Assembly (NCBI GenBank): GCA_944472135.2
Contig: OX235264.1
Span: 92,762,319-92,826,318, forward strand
Source: Trichobilharzia regenti
Lineage: Eukaryota; Platyhelminthes; Trematoda; Strigeidida; Schistosomatidae
Direction: 5' to 3'
Length of the DNA stretch: 64,000 nt
Shown here: piece after piece, positions 1 to 11,591 of the stretch
Numbering within the stretch: position 1 is the first letter of the stretch
How the letters are laid out: each line of letters starts with the position of its first letter
Program-made: the position numbers and the translations under genes
The notes under the pieces: generated by a model
What the model was told of the DNA's origin: nothing
What the model saw: only the letters and a program-made list of their open reading frames with translations
The model's database searches: none

Positions 1-183
1 TTGTTGCTTAGCATAATTTTGTTAAAATTTTCGTCGTGCTTACTTCCGATGTTGTTTCGCGTCTTCTACATGCCTGAATTAATTGACTGATTATCTCCCG
101 GTACGTTCGAATCAGGTGACGTTTTTGCACGTGATTTCGCTTATATTCATTTATTGGTTACTAATAATTGATCTTTAATAACG

Positions 184-1692
184 ATGGTTCAAAATTCTAA
201 AAAGCGTGTTCGTGTGAACACCACCAATTTAGAAAATAGCACCGGCTCGTCTAATAACACATTACCACCCCATATTATTAGTAGTTCACCCAACATAAAA
301 GCCTCGAACATAACTCTGACCCCTGTAACACAGGCGGAAGATGTTCTGTCTGAAAAAGTAGAGCTCTCTTACTTAACGTGCGTAATTAAAGAGATGCAGC
401 TACAGATAGATGAATTAAAAACGAAACTAAGTTCACTAGAATGTATACCCGAAACTATCTCACGTATGAAAAAGGAACTGCAGGATTCTACAATCCTAAA
501 GCTTTTTAATATGACTTCTAGAATGACTCATATTGACTCAAAAAGTGCGAAGGAGTAAGAAAACTCCATCGACTTTCTATCCAGCAAAGTTGTTAAAAGG
601 CTGGCTTCAAAACAAAAAGCAATAGTGTATAATGTACCGGATAGCGAGCCCATAAAGTCAGTCCAGCACACATTGCTGAATGCTGCAAATCTTTTGAATG
701 AACCTTGTCAGTGCATTCGCCTAAGCAAAAAAGACCTAAAGCATCCTTGTCCTATACTCTTTAGGTTCGACAGCTACATAATAGCTGAAAGATTTAAGAT
801 GACCAAAGATCTTCTGGCTACTGCCACTAAATTCAAGACTATTAAAGTAGTCTCGGATAAAACACCAAACCGAAGGCAAGCAACCAATAACTCCCTCGAT
901 ACAAAGTCGACAACACTGAGAAATACATCTGGTATCAGTGCTAAAGTGTCGACGGACACTGAAGCACAGCAAGTCACGTGTATAGTGTTAGGAGAAAAAA
1001 CGGCAAGTAAGAGCGACCCAAAACTCAGTAAGAGCAGTGCCACTGGGTGCAATCTTAGAGTGCACGAGAGTACATCTCGAAAACCCACTGACCTACATGA
1101 GGTTGACATAGACGCACAAACTATGGCTGGCCAGAAACTACTGGCAAACCACACTCAATCTGGATCCAAGCCAGAGAGTCCCTCAGTAGAAACTGCAAAA
1201 AGACCAAAAAGCCCAGAGTCCCACCTCAGACTTCGACATACCTCCCTCGTAATAAGTCTTATAAGCAGCATGTCAGTCTAAAAAATGAAAAAGCATGGGT
1301 AACGAAGCGCATTCCCATGGACGTCACGCAGCATGTGAGAAGGAAAACCTCTTCCCGAACTAGAAGTAACATGCATAACAACGCACATAACTTGGGAATG
1401 CAACGTAGAATGGATCCTCAGGATATATGGAGCACTAAACGGGACTCACATAGGCACCATATTAACGAAAATTCTCGCCCAAACTCTCGCACTATGTTAA
1501 ACCTCATCAACATAATGAGAACAGGTTGACACTTGATCCCCTCAATAACTTCACTCACACATGTGATGTGAGGCAATGTGCATACGGCTATGAAAGCCCC
1601 ATGAGGTACAACAACCAGGGTAATCTTAACACAGGGTACCTAGGTCCAGCAAACTACAATGCAAATTGCAGGGCAGACCGTATATCACCAGC
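184..1692 (+). pseudogene. CR1-A ORF1 protein, broken
   Basis: The start MVQNSKKRVR closely matches CR1-E ORF1 (MVQISKKRVR), which fixes the frame. A coiled-coil-like stretch (about residues 60-115) is followed by an RRM-like block beginning AIVYNVPD at about 627, shared with the CR1-B and CR1-E ORF1 proteins. In this family ORF1 is expected to be an RNA-binding protein of the retrotransposition particle. It is disabled by an in-frame TAA at 556-558, a second stop near 1281, later frame changes and the RTE insertion at 1703. Family assignment rests on similarity to the two intact copies in this window. Confidence 0.8.
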
Positions 1693-1702
1693 AGATGAAC
1701 GC
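1693..1702 (+). repeat. Left target-site duplication of the RTE element
   Basis: AGATGAACGC occurs here and again at 5897-5906, directly flanking the RTE element. This is a perfect 10-bp duplication and gives exact element borders. Confidence 0.85.
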
Positions 1703-1930
1703 CAGGTACTAGCTTGCTAGGCTACTAGCTTACTAGTTTTCTCGCCGGTCCCAAGCCCGAGTAAAGAGAGAGGGTTGGGGCGTGTTGCTAGCAACTCCAC
1801 CCTTGTAAAACAACCAAATTGCTACAGAAACTTCAACGAATAAATATATTAAAAATTCTAAAACCATAAGCAATAGCCTTACTTTTCGCTGGAATCGGGG
1901 AAGTGAAATGGCGCAGGCTGGTGAAAGCCG

Positions 1931-4900
1931 ATGTGCCTTCTTTCGATGAAAGTAAAAGTAAGGATGGGTACCTGGAATGTTCGTACAATGTACAAAACTG
2001 GAAAGGCTGCCCAGATAGCCGCTGCAATGAGAAGGTACAGAATAGAAGTGTTGGGAACCTGCGAAAGCAGATGGAACGGAACTGGAAAGTGCCAACCACC
2101 TACTGGAGAGACAGTAATCTATTCCGGCCACCCAGAGGACAACCATGAGCACGCCGAGGAAGTGGCCATCATGATGTCACCAACAGCAACCAAAGCTTTT
2201 ATGCAGTGGGAACCAATCTCCTCCAGGATAACGATAGCCAGGTTCAACTCAAAAGGAAGGATAGTTACAGTCATTCAATACTATGCGCCTACAAACGTCT
2301 CAGAATAAGGGAAGAAGGAGGCGTTCTACAGACAACTACAAGCAATAATGGACAACGTCCCAAATGGCGATATCAAAATCCTGATGGGCGACATGAATGC
2401 GAAGCTGGGAGGAGACAATACAGGAAGAGAACTCACCATGGGTCATGAGACCCTCGGTGAAATGAACGACAATGGTGAACTCTTCTCAGACTTCTGCGCC
2501 TTCAATGATTTGGTGATTGGTGGCAGTGTGTTCAAACACAAGGATATACACAAGACGACATGGATTTCACCAGATGGAAACACCAAGAATCAAATAGACT
2601 TCATCTCAATTTCAAGAAAGTGGAGACGGAGCCTACTGGACACAAGATCGAGAAGAGGAGCAGATGTGGGTTCAGACCACTATCTAGTACAAGGGACTTT
2701 CAATGTGAAACTAAAAGCCTCGAGGATAGCTGGGGATAGGTCACAATGCAAGTTCAACACTCAAGAACTGAAGGACACAACCACAAAAGACACTTTCACT
2801 GCAACTGTCAGAGCAAAGCAGGAAACACTACGTGACATCAAGTTAAATACCTAGGCGTCACTCTATCTTCTGATCTTTCCTGGTCGTCTCATATCTTGAC
2901 GATTTCCAAGAAAATATTCCGTCTTACCTTCTACATCAAGAAGTTAAGACTTTCTGGTGTAACCCAACCCTAACTCCTACAATTTGTTAACTTTCCTATT
3001 CTGCCTATTATTCTCTATTGCTCCCCCTTAGTCTTTCCTGGGCTATTGAAGAAAGACTTTACCTTATTACGTAGGATGTTAAAGGTTGTCATCAGGGTAA
3101 GCAGTTTGCCACTTAGCCAGCTTGTTAACATTCTGGTGGACAGGCACATGGACTCATGTGAAAAATGGGCAAAAACCATTTTATCGGACTCACAACACCC
3201 TCTGCATTCACAACTCTCCCCATGTATCTCTTCAGGGAAAACCAGAAGCCTATATAGGAAACTATATGTCCGCACTAGCAAGTACAAAAACTCATCCATA
3301 CCCTACCTAGCTCGAGTTCTGTGCGATAAAGAAAGCGTTAGGCGGGAAACCTTTAACTTATTAAATAGTCAGTAGAACAAATGGATCTCGTCTTTCCAAG
3401 TCACATCATTTACAGGTACAACGTTTTCTCTCTACCTTTTTTTCTCTCTTTCTGTATTCATTTTTGTTACAAACTCTACTTAAAAATTTCTTGTTCGTTC
3501 TTTCACACTCTGTATACCTCGACCATTTTGCTATTGCTTACGCCAGTAAATGTGCTAGTAGTATCTACTTTTCTAACACCTCCAAACACTGTTCTTTTTT
3601 TGGCTTTGCTACCGACATGCCAATATGTTGTTGTCAAAACTGACTGAGATAACTTTAATCTATGTAGAACTATATTTATTGTTAATGTACTAACTGGATG
3701 CAATATTGTGGTAAATTGCTGAGAATTCCATTCTGTATCACAAGTACTGATTTGGAATAAAGCTTACCTTATCTTATCTTATCTTAATAATGAAAAATCA
3801 TGCATGGAAGAACATTGGAACTCTCTGAAGGTGATTTTCAACGAAACATGTTCAACGGTTTAAAGAAGAAAGGAAAGGTAAGACAAGGAATGGCTCTCAA
3901 TGGACACTTGGAAGTTAATAGAAGAAAGGAGAATGATGAAAAAGAAAATGATTCAATGCAAGGACGGACAGGAGAAGGAGACGCTGAGTTCAACTTACAA
4001 AGCACCGAACAAAGAAATGAAGAAGAGTGCTAGGAAGGACAAAAGACGACACTACGACAACCTCGCCACTGAAGCTGAAAAGGCAGCAGGCAAAAGGGAC
4101 CTGAGGACACTATATCAGATAACCAAATCTCTATCCGGGAAGAGACCAACACAAGCGAAAACTATAAAAAACAGCCAAGGGAACCCAATTACCAAGGAAG
4201 AAAAACAGATTAAACAAAGAGCGGATCACTTCAAAGGACTCTTGAACCGACCATCACCTGCAACCCGTCCAGAAATACCAACAACAGCGCGCACACAACT
4301 GCAAGTTGACACCAATCCTCCAACGAGAGCTGAAGTCTTGAATTCAATCAAGCTTCTCAAAGCTGGAAAAGCAGCCGGACTAGATGGAGTACCCCCTGAA
4401 GCACTGAAAGCAGACCCAGAGACGACAGCAGACATGCTGACTCCATTATTGCAAAAGGTCTGGAAGGAGGGAAAGGCGCCTACTGACTGAAGGAAAGGTT
4501 ATCTCGTGAAACTACCAAAGAAGGGAGACTTAGGCCTCACTCTGCAAGAACTGGCGAGGAATCATGCTCCTGTCGACGCCAAGTAAACTTCTGAGTCTCA
4601 TCATCCTGGAGAGAATAAAGGACGCACTGGATACAGAACTCCGACCAGAACAAGCTGGATTCAGGAAAGTCAGGCAAATCATGTTCTGAACAAATTACAA
4701 CTCTACGCACCATCCTCACAGAACAAAGCATGGAATGGCAATCAAACCTCTACCTCAAATTTATACACTTTGAGAAGGCCTTCAACAGACAGCGTTGACC
4801 GCGAAGTAATTTGGAAATTACTCGAGTACTACGGCGTACCCCAAATATTCATCAACCTTATTCAACAGCTGTACGACAACGGTGGCAAGTCATCCACAAC

Positions 4901-5560
4901 GGAAAACTCAGCGAGGCGTTAGGAGTAAACACAGGAGTCAGACAAGGGTGCTTACTATCACCAATGATATTCCTAATTGTGGTGGACTGACTGGATTATG
5001 CGTCAGACAGTGAGTGGGAAACAAGAAGACAGGAATATCCTGGACCGACATGAAGATGATTTATGTTTGATGTCACACACAATCGAAGAATTACAAGCGA
5101 AAGCCGACAAACTGGTCGAAGAAGTAGTAAAGACAGGACTCCAGGTAAACATAGACAAGACGGAGGTTATGAAAATAACCAACCAACAACAACGACATCC
5201 AACGCCAATCACCATCAACGGGAGGGATTTGAAAGAGGTTACTTCATTCACTTATCTAGCATTGAGCATTGTCTCAACCACAGGCAGTGGGAACGGACGA
5301 GGATGTCAAATCGAGCGACAATCGGGAAGGCGAGAGACACATTCATCAACCTGAAATCAATCTGGAAATCTTCGTGACTCAGCATCAACAACAAAATCCA
5401 GTCGGACTTTCAATACAAACGTCAAATCAGTCGGTTCTTCTATACGGATCAGGAACTTGGCGGGTCACAAAGAATATTTCCAGCAGCCTGTTGCAGACCT
5501 TTATTAACAACTGTCTTCGCTAGCTGTATACCGAAGATCAGATGGCTGGGCCGGAAAGAA
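1931..5560 (+). pseudogene. RTE endonuclease-reverse transcriptase, multiply broken
   Basis: The endonuclease begins MGTWNVRTMYKTGKAAQ at about 1967, with LGTCESRWNG following and GDMNAKLGG near 2389 and SDHYLVQG near 2674 giving the catalytic Asp/Asn and His motifs. Reverse transcriptase motifs follow: GKAAGLDGVPPEALK near 4370, a finger-region PEQAGF near 4645, the motif-A equivalent FEKAFN near 4770 (the FDKAFD type, catalytic Asp not preserved), TGVRQGCLLSP near 4935 and motif C as HEDDLCLMSH near 5050 instead of the usual FADD. There are frameshifts or stops near 2308, 4033, 4490, 4560, 4790 and 4990, so no full protein can be made. The reaction in living relatives is target-primed reverse transcription. 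Confidence 0.85.
2839..3787 (+). mobile_element. 5'-truncated non-LTR element nested in the RTE
   Basis: RTE coding sequence stops abruptly and resumes after 3787. The insert starts inside a reverse-transcriptase C-terminal region (VKYLGVTLSSDLSWSSHI) and stays largely open to about 3375 (LARVLCDKESVRRETFNLL), followed by a 3' UTR of about 400 bp ending in a TTATC repeat tail at 3766-3787. The clade is uncertain (CR1- or Jockey-like C-terminus). I found no clear target duplication. Confidence 0.7.
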
Positions 5561-5896
5561 TCACCAACAAGAAACTATGTGTGGGAAGAAACAAAACAAG
5601 AACCAATCGCCAACAAATATGCAAGATAAAGTGGAGATTGAATGGACACTCGCTAAGGAGACCGCTGGGTGACATCGCGCGGTAGGCCATTGCTCGAGTG
5701 GAACCCGAAAGGGAGGGAAGCGGCGAGTGGGACGCCAGTGCAAGGGTGACATGGAGGAGATCGTGTGAAGAAGAGCTGAAAGAATATGGACTAACATGGA
5801 TGCAGGCGAAAAGTACAGCAGAAGACAGAAGCAAACGGAGACGTGCAGTTGAAGCCCTATGTTCCACTAGGAACCCAAGGGAGCAATAATAATAAT

Positions 5897-5906
5897 AGAT
5901 GAACGC
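5897..5906 (+). repeat. Right target-site duplication of the RTE element
   Basis: Second copy of AGATGAACGC. CR1-A sequence resumes immediately after it. Confidence 0.85.
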
Positions 5907-6117
5907 AGATGCCGACCCATGGATGCTAACAGTCAAAATATGCAACAGGATTATTTTCGGCTGCCGCAAACAATAGCTCCGCTCGCTGCACAGTTCATCC
6001 AGGAAATAGTACACACACTGACTACGCCTCACCTCAGAGCCCCTCCAAACATAACGCAGGGATAGTAACAAGTAACCATGTTAACCTCTCCTCCAATAAC
6101 TCTGGTTTACTAACAAT

Positions 6118-8325
6118 TATGCTCCTGAATGCTAGATCTCTCCTTAATAAAATAACAACGCTTCGCTGCCTGGCATACATAGAACGGCCAACACTAATAA
6201 TGGTGACTGAAACCTGGCTTACTACTGATATACCTGACACTACGACATCTATAGGAACGATAGAGTTGACAAAAGAGGAGGCGGTTGCTTAATATACGCC
6301 TATAAATCCACCAACTTCAATACTTTCAATAACCTAAATGCTGACAAACTCCGAGAATCTAAGTGGATAAGCATCCACACAAACGAAAGTAAAATTCTCG
6401 TGGGATGTATATACAGACCCCCCAATAGCCCTGAAATGACTGATATAACTATTTCAGAAATACTGGAGCATGTAGCCACGCTGGACTTCGACTACAAAGT
6501 GGTATGTGGAGATTTCAACTTACCTGGAGTAAACTGGGATACCTGTACAGGACCTAGAATCCATGAAGAGCTACTACAAGCTGTAGACATAGGAGGATGG
6601 AAGCAGTGCGTAAGCCTCCCTACAAGGAACCAAAATACCCTTGACTTAATCCTCTGTCATAACATACAGCCCATCTCAATAGAGGTGGGAAATAAACTCG
6701 ATAACAGTGATCACAACATATTGTACTGCACGCTACCCCTCCGACTAACAACTAAATGCACACCTAAAAATTCAACGGTGGGCTATCAATATAGGGACTA
6801 TAAGAATGCTGATTGGGAATTCCTATCAGATCTGTTGAGAAGTTCTGACTGTGAAGAATACTTCATCAACGATAACTTAGAAGTATCACTTGAGATTTTC
6901 TACAAAACAGTTAGCTCAGCAAGAGACACAAACGTGCCCCTAAAATCTGCCCTAAAGACACCAACTCCATTTACTGACCGGAAAACTCGACTAAAAATAA
7001 AGAAATTGCAAAGGAAATACTATTTATGTAAGGAATTTAATACGTTAAACCAAATACATGAAACCCTTAAACTGCTTGAAGAGAAACACAAACTGAAGTC
7101 ACAACATGAGGAAAATAAAGCGCTTATGGGTAACACCAAAACTCAGGAACTTTGTAGGATATTGCAAAAACGTCTAAAAAGCAGTAAAGACAGCAATGTA
7201 AGCATCTTGGAACATGTGGGTATAACATACAACGATCCCCAGGTTACAAGTGAACTCCACAGGGGGTGGTTTTGCAATGACACCACTAGGGATATGTGAT
7301 CCTGTCCTGAGCTGGATAAAATCATTTCTCTGTGGCCGAAGCCAGATAACGAAATTTGGCTCGACAATCTCAAGGCCAAAACCAGTGAGTAGTGGAGTAA
7401 TCCAGGAAAGTGCATGGGGCCCGCTCCTATTCATAATATATATAAACAGCATCTGTGAATGCTTTAGTATTGGTAAACCAATACTATATGCAGATGACTT
7501 AAAAGTGACCTATAAATGCAAGAACACAGATCTCAGAATAACAGTAAACGCCACACAGCAAGAATTAGAAAAAGTGGACAAATCGTGTGACACCTGGCAA
7601 CTCCAGTTTAATGTCGACAAATGTGGCTGGCTCTGCATAGGTTGCAACAATTTAGAACTTGGCCTGACAATTCAAGGCCATGCACTATAACGACTGGAAT
7701 CTGTATCGGACCTAGGACTGAAATACTCACATGACTTATCATTTTCTGAACATATCTCCAAACAAGTGTCAAAGTCACGCAGACTTATCGGCTTTCTACT
7801 CGGAAACTTTTACAGAAGTGAGTCCAGAATTCTGTTGTACAAGGTTTGTGTGCGTCCTTTGTTTGATTACTGTTCATTCATGTATAGCAGTATACGCATA
7901 GAGGACAAATTGAAAGTCGAGGGAGTGCAGAGGTACTTCACCTCAAAATTACTCGGAACCGAAAATGGTGCGAACTACTCCACTAGATGTGATACCCTAG
8001 GATTAGAAACACTATGACTAAGACGCCTGAGACTAAACTTAACACTCTACTGTAAGCTTCTAAACCACTTAGTTTTTACCTCTACTAATGGTACTCGACT
8101 TTCAGATGACAATGGCTACAAACTAAGATACACTAAGGGTACAGTAGCTATCGAACAATGTAAAACAGCTACCAGGCAAAAGTTTTACTTGATTAGGTAT
8201 GCACAGATATGGAATAAACTACCAATGGAAATGCGTCAAGCAGGTACATTGGCCTCCTTCCAAAAATGCTTAACGACAAACTACAAAAGTTTGCAAACGA
8301 TAGTAGTCCTAGTTCCTATCTGAGA
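6118..8325 (+). pseudogene. CR1-A ORF2, endonuclease-RT with internal deletion
   Basis: APE-type endonuclease motifs are visible: LLNARSLLNK at 6124, VTETW near 6199, RGGGCLIY near 6276, CGDFNLPGVNW near 6508 and SDHN near 6705. After the linker, sequence jumps near 7250-7300 from the linker directly into the RT palm (ICDPVLSWIKSFL), with a frame change. Compared with intact CR1-B this loses roughly 200 residues, including RT fingers and motif A. Motif C survives as YADDLKVTY near 7489. Further lesions are a frameshift near 6245 and a stop at 8015. The C-terminal part runs to about 8325. The deletion is also present in the duplicated copy, so it predates the duplication. Confidence 0.82.
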
Positions 8326-9416
8326 GCCTCCGAAATGATAGGTTCATTTAATGTATAAGCTTAAATACTACAATTGTTATTTTTTGCCCATATTTATAAT
8401 TTTAGATAAAACATTAACGATTAAGATACTTACCCTCAAATAAACAAAAAAATTTCGTTTGTAAAACTTCTACCCAACACAATAAGTGGAATAAAATGGA
8501 CATAAACCGACAACATGAAAAAGATATAACTCACCACAACATCACATGGACAGATGTACGCTCGTCCGGCATCATATATGCCTCACCGACTACAACCCAA
8601 CATTCCTGAGATAATGTGATGAACTTATATCCGTAATGTTGCTGAGCAGTCAATATCCACAACTCCTGTCGAAACAACTAAAATTCAAAAACCTTCCTCA
8701 CGAGAAGTAAATACCCACAAACAGTAGAAATCCATTAATTAATGCGTCTAAAGCTAATGTATTTTACTCCCAACAATGACATTGCAGATCAAATGAGATA
8801 AACAAATCACTGATTTCAAAATAACACATCAATGAACTATAATTCAAGGATTCTGCATACAACAAAGTAATGTACGAAAATTGACTTCAAGCTTTATTTT
8901 TTTCCCAGGCACTTATAACCCATCCACCAAAGACCTGGTTTTTGTTAATGCGAAGACGATACTTCTGTATTTCCTGATGTGTTGCACTCAATGACAATCT
9001 AGCGGATTTTTCCAACTATGCACAGAAATGATTGTACATAAGTGAAAAGGATGTTTTATACTATTTTTTGATTCACAGCTTGATTCCACACTGTATTTTT
9101 GGTACAAGTATGGAATTTTCAGCATGGATTTCGGTAGCCCAAATTTCAGAGGCCGACCATAGATATCAGGTGTGCGTCGCCGCAAGCTCGAACCTCGGAC
9201 CATGTGCATGGTTGACGAGAGTCCTAACCACTGTGCCACCGACGCACATTTATCAAGTGTATGTATAATCTCCAGCGTACATGTTAAACATATTTTGCTA
9301 TCGATTGTAAAATGTGACTGAATAATATGATCCTATTTCTGTAACAGTTTGATGATGCCTGTAAAGTGGTGTCCCTCATGTACTGTAACATGAGAATAAA
9401 TTTATTTATTTATTTA
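8326..9416 (+). other. CR1-A 3' UTR with conserved stem-loop and terminal hairpin
   Basis: There is no gene. It holds the CR1 3'-UTR module: TTCAAGCTTTATT, a stem with arms CCAGG 8905-8909 and CCTGG 8934-8938, then GTTAATGCGAAGAC. The 3' end carries GATGATGCCTGTAAA and a 7-bp hairpin (CTCATGT 9375-9381, ACATGAG 9388-9394), then (TTTA)n. Confidence 0.75.
9100..9245 (-). mobile_element. tRNA-derived SINE, Smalpha-like (minus strand)
   Basis: Read on the minus strand, the head GTCGGTGGCACAGTGGTTAG holds a pol III A box (TGGCACAGTGG) and a degenerate B box (GGTTCGAGC) about 40 bp on. The same sequence opens the SINE at 63898. It lies in the CR1-A 3' UTR and is copied with the duplication to 18738-18883. 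The 3' limit is approximate. Confidence 0.75.
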
Positions 9417-9419
9417 TGA

Positions 9420-10102
9420 TGTTAAAGTCAGCAGATGGGTCGTATACGCCGGGGAGGCTAGTGCTGAGAATGACATGACCACGGAGATAAGTATTAGCTG
9501 TTGAATCAGTGATTGAGAACGAATGTTTCTATTTAGGCTGTGGTCTCACACGCCGGTGAGCAAGGGTGTAGACGACTGGGGCTTGCATACATCAGCGTTT
9601 CTAGAACTGAGGCAGAATGAGCGACAAGTGGTCGTAGTGGTTTTCGTTACTGAATAAATAAGAGGATGTGCGAAGAGTATCATGAGGTGCTGCTACGGTT
9701 ACGTTGTTTTCTGCAAGATTCATTCTAGCAAGTGGCGATTGTGCTGCAAGATGTCAAGAAGATGTCTTTAACTGGATGGCGTAGGTCGTTGTCGATGAGT
9801 GAGATCGTGCTGTGGGTATGCTTGTATTGTGTTGGGCTTTTTTGTCTCGCTTTTCCATTTTAGCCTAGTGCTGGTGGGCCCAGGTCCCGCATTGGCCGTT
9901 CAGTTCGAGTTTATCATCGCTCTGGGGAAAACGGATGGACCCCTTTTTGCCTGGGGGTGTCAATGGAGGTGAACACTGAACGTTTGTTTTTGGAACTGGT
10001 AGCCATTGTTGGGCAACTCGAAGGCGCGAATGGTTCGATCATGTACAAGTTCGACGAGGACGACCAAAAACGAATAAAAGTACTTCATAATTTTGTATAA
10101 AA
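9420..10102 (+). mobile_element. LTR-retroelement-like relic
   Basis: Bases 9474-9740 match, on the opposite strand, a non-coding block inside the BEL/Pao element (about 20990-21180): shared landmarks are CACACGCCGG, AACTGAGGCAGAATGAG and AGTATCATGAGGTG. A 45-codon ORF follows at 9965-10102 (MEVNTERLFLELVAIVGQLE at its start), which could be a gag N-terminus but is not recognisable with confidence. No LTR pair is seen. It is repeated at about 19055-19740. Confidence 0.5.
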
Positions 10103-10380
10103 TATTTGTTCATAGACTTTTACCGTTCTCCGCTTTAGTTGCCAAACAATATAACTGCCTTCTTACAATACTGGTGTTTTGGAGTTAAAGTCGAAGAGAG
10201 TACGTAGTATTTGTCGGTGCGGAGCGTCTTCGTAAAAATGGGAACTTGGTGATAAGTTCCTTGATGATACCCTTAGCACTCTAAAAAGTGTAAATATGCT
10301 AGTCGCACAAATGCCTAAAAAGACTCAGTAAAAGCATATATGTATGTTTACCAAATTAAAATCTACAACAAATATAAACT
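10103..10380. other. Unassigned sequence
   Basis: No ORF or repeat is recognised between the LTR-like relic and CR1-D. It is repeated in the second duplication copy. Confidence 0.5.
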
Positions 10381-10648
10381 CTAGGTATCGACTCACTCTG
10401 AATGAGACGACTCAACATTAATCTACCATTCTTCTATAAAGCCGTGCATAAAATATCATTCTCAGACAGCAAGGAGATACAATTCTCACCGGAAGGCTCC
10501 TACAACCTGCGTAACCAAACGTGCATAGTATCTAGGAAAAGCTGTAAAACAGCACTCCATGCAAACTTCTTCACAGCTATGCACTCTAAGATCTGGAACA
10601 GTTCACCCCTAGAAATAGGGAGCTGTCACTCTATTACAACCCCCAAAA
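10381..10648 (+). mobile_element. CR1-D fragment (copy 1), RT C-terminus
   Basis: MRRLNINLPFFYKAVHKISF through KIWNSSPLEIGSCHS matches the C-terminus of CR1-B ORF2 (RRLIINLIFFFKVLHKISF). It is 5'-truncated and cut off at 10648 by the duplication junction. The full continuation is found in copy 2 from 20014. Confidence 0.8.
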
Positions 10649-11591
10649 TGAAGTCACAACATGAGGAAAATAAAGCGCTTATGGGTAACACCAAAACTCA
10701 GGAACTTTGTAGGATATTGCAAAAACGTCTAAAAAGCAGTAAAGACAGCAATGTAAGCATCTTGGAACATGTGGGTATAACATACAACGATCCCCAGGTT
10801 ACAAGTGAACTCCACAGGGGGTGGTTTTGCAATGACACCACTAGGGATATGTGATCCTGTCCTGAGCTGGATAAAATCATTTCTCTGTGGCCGAAGCCAG
10901 ATAACGAAATTTGGCTCGACAATCTCAAGGCCAAAACCAGTGAGTAGTGGAGTAATCCAGGAAAGTGCATGGGGCCCGCTCCTATTCATAATATATATAA
11001 ACAGCATCTGTGAATGCTTTAGTATTGGTAAACCAATACTATATGCAGATGACTTAAAAGTGACCTATAAATGCAAGAACACAGATCTCAGAATAACAGT
11101 AAACGCCACACAGCAAGAATTAGAAAAAGTGGACAAATCGTGTGACACCTGGCAACTCCAGTTTAATGTCGACAAATGTGGCTGGCTCTGCATAGGTTGC
11201 AACAATTTAGAACTTGGCCTGACAATTCAAGGCCATGCACTATAACGACTGGAATCTGTATCGGACCTAGGACTGAAATACTCACATGACTTATCATTTT
11301 CTGAACATATCTCCAAACAAGTGTCAAAGTCACGCAGACTTATCGGCTTTCTACTCGGAAACTTTTACAGAAGTGAGTCCAGAATTCTGTTGTACAAGGT
11401 TTGTGTGCGTCCTTTGTTTGATTACTGTTCATTACTGTTCATTACTGTTCAGGTATCTGTATCGCGGTACGTTCAACGTTTGCGTTACATTTTTACGTGA
11501 TTCGTTACATAAAATTTATCTTGTTGTAGTACTTGCACAAGTACTATACCACTTCCATACTTGTAACCACTAACTCTCATTTCTAATAGTT

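Larger units (their letters stand above)
1703..5896 (+). mobile_element. RTE-clade non-LTR retrotransposon (SR2-like), full length but dead
   Basis: The order is 5' UTR (1703 to about 1940), AP-endonuclease domain, reverse transcriptase, then a short 3' UTR ending in an AATAATAAT tail at 5885-5896. The 10-bp target duplication shows it entered CR1-A between ORF1 and ORF2. It is interrupted near 2839-3787 by another non-LTR fragment. At least seven shorter copies of its 3' half occur elsewhere in the window, so it is the reference copy here. Confidence 0.88.
97..9416 (+). mobile_element. CR1-A non-LTR retrotransposon, degenerate, with nested insertions
   Basis: The 5' end is placed at a CGGTACGTTCGAA-like motif that also opens CR1-B (about 11475) and CR1-E (25372). 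The 3' end is a hairpin followed by a (TTTA)n tail at 9397-9416. In order it holds ORF1 (broken), ORF2 endonuclease and reverse transcriptase (broken, internally deleted) and a 3' UTR of about 1.1 kb. An RTE element sits at 1703-5896 and a SINE near 9100-9245. Bases 1-96 to the left are unidentified. Confidence 0.8.
7094..10648 (+). repeat. Segmental tandem duplication, copy 1 (3,555 bp)
   Basis: The segment from TGAAGTCACAACATGAGG through 10648 is repeated directly downstream (10649-11433, then 17521-20277). Differences seen by eye are few: one G/A near 9175, one TTTA unit at 9397-9416, and one C near 10607. It spans the CR1-A RT remnant, CR1-A 3' UTR, a SINE, an LTR-element relic and the first part of CR1-D. 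The junction at 10641-10649 shows only a few bases of microhomology. Confidence 0.9.

Noticed and set aside
5538..6071. 177-codon minus-strand ORF
   Set aside because: Shadow of the RTE 3' end and CR1-A on the other strand. Low-complexity Ser/Leu-rich translation without homology.
8988..9268. Overlapping small ORFs on both strands, repeated at 18626-18906
   Set aside because: They coincide with the SINE in the CR1-A 3' UTR, and the conservation is due to the segmental duplication, not selection on a protein.
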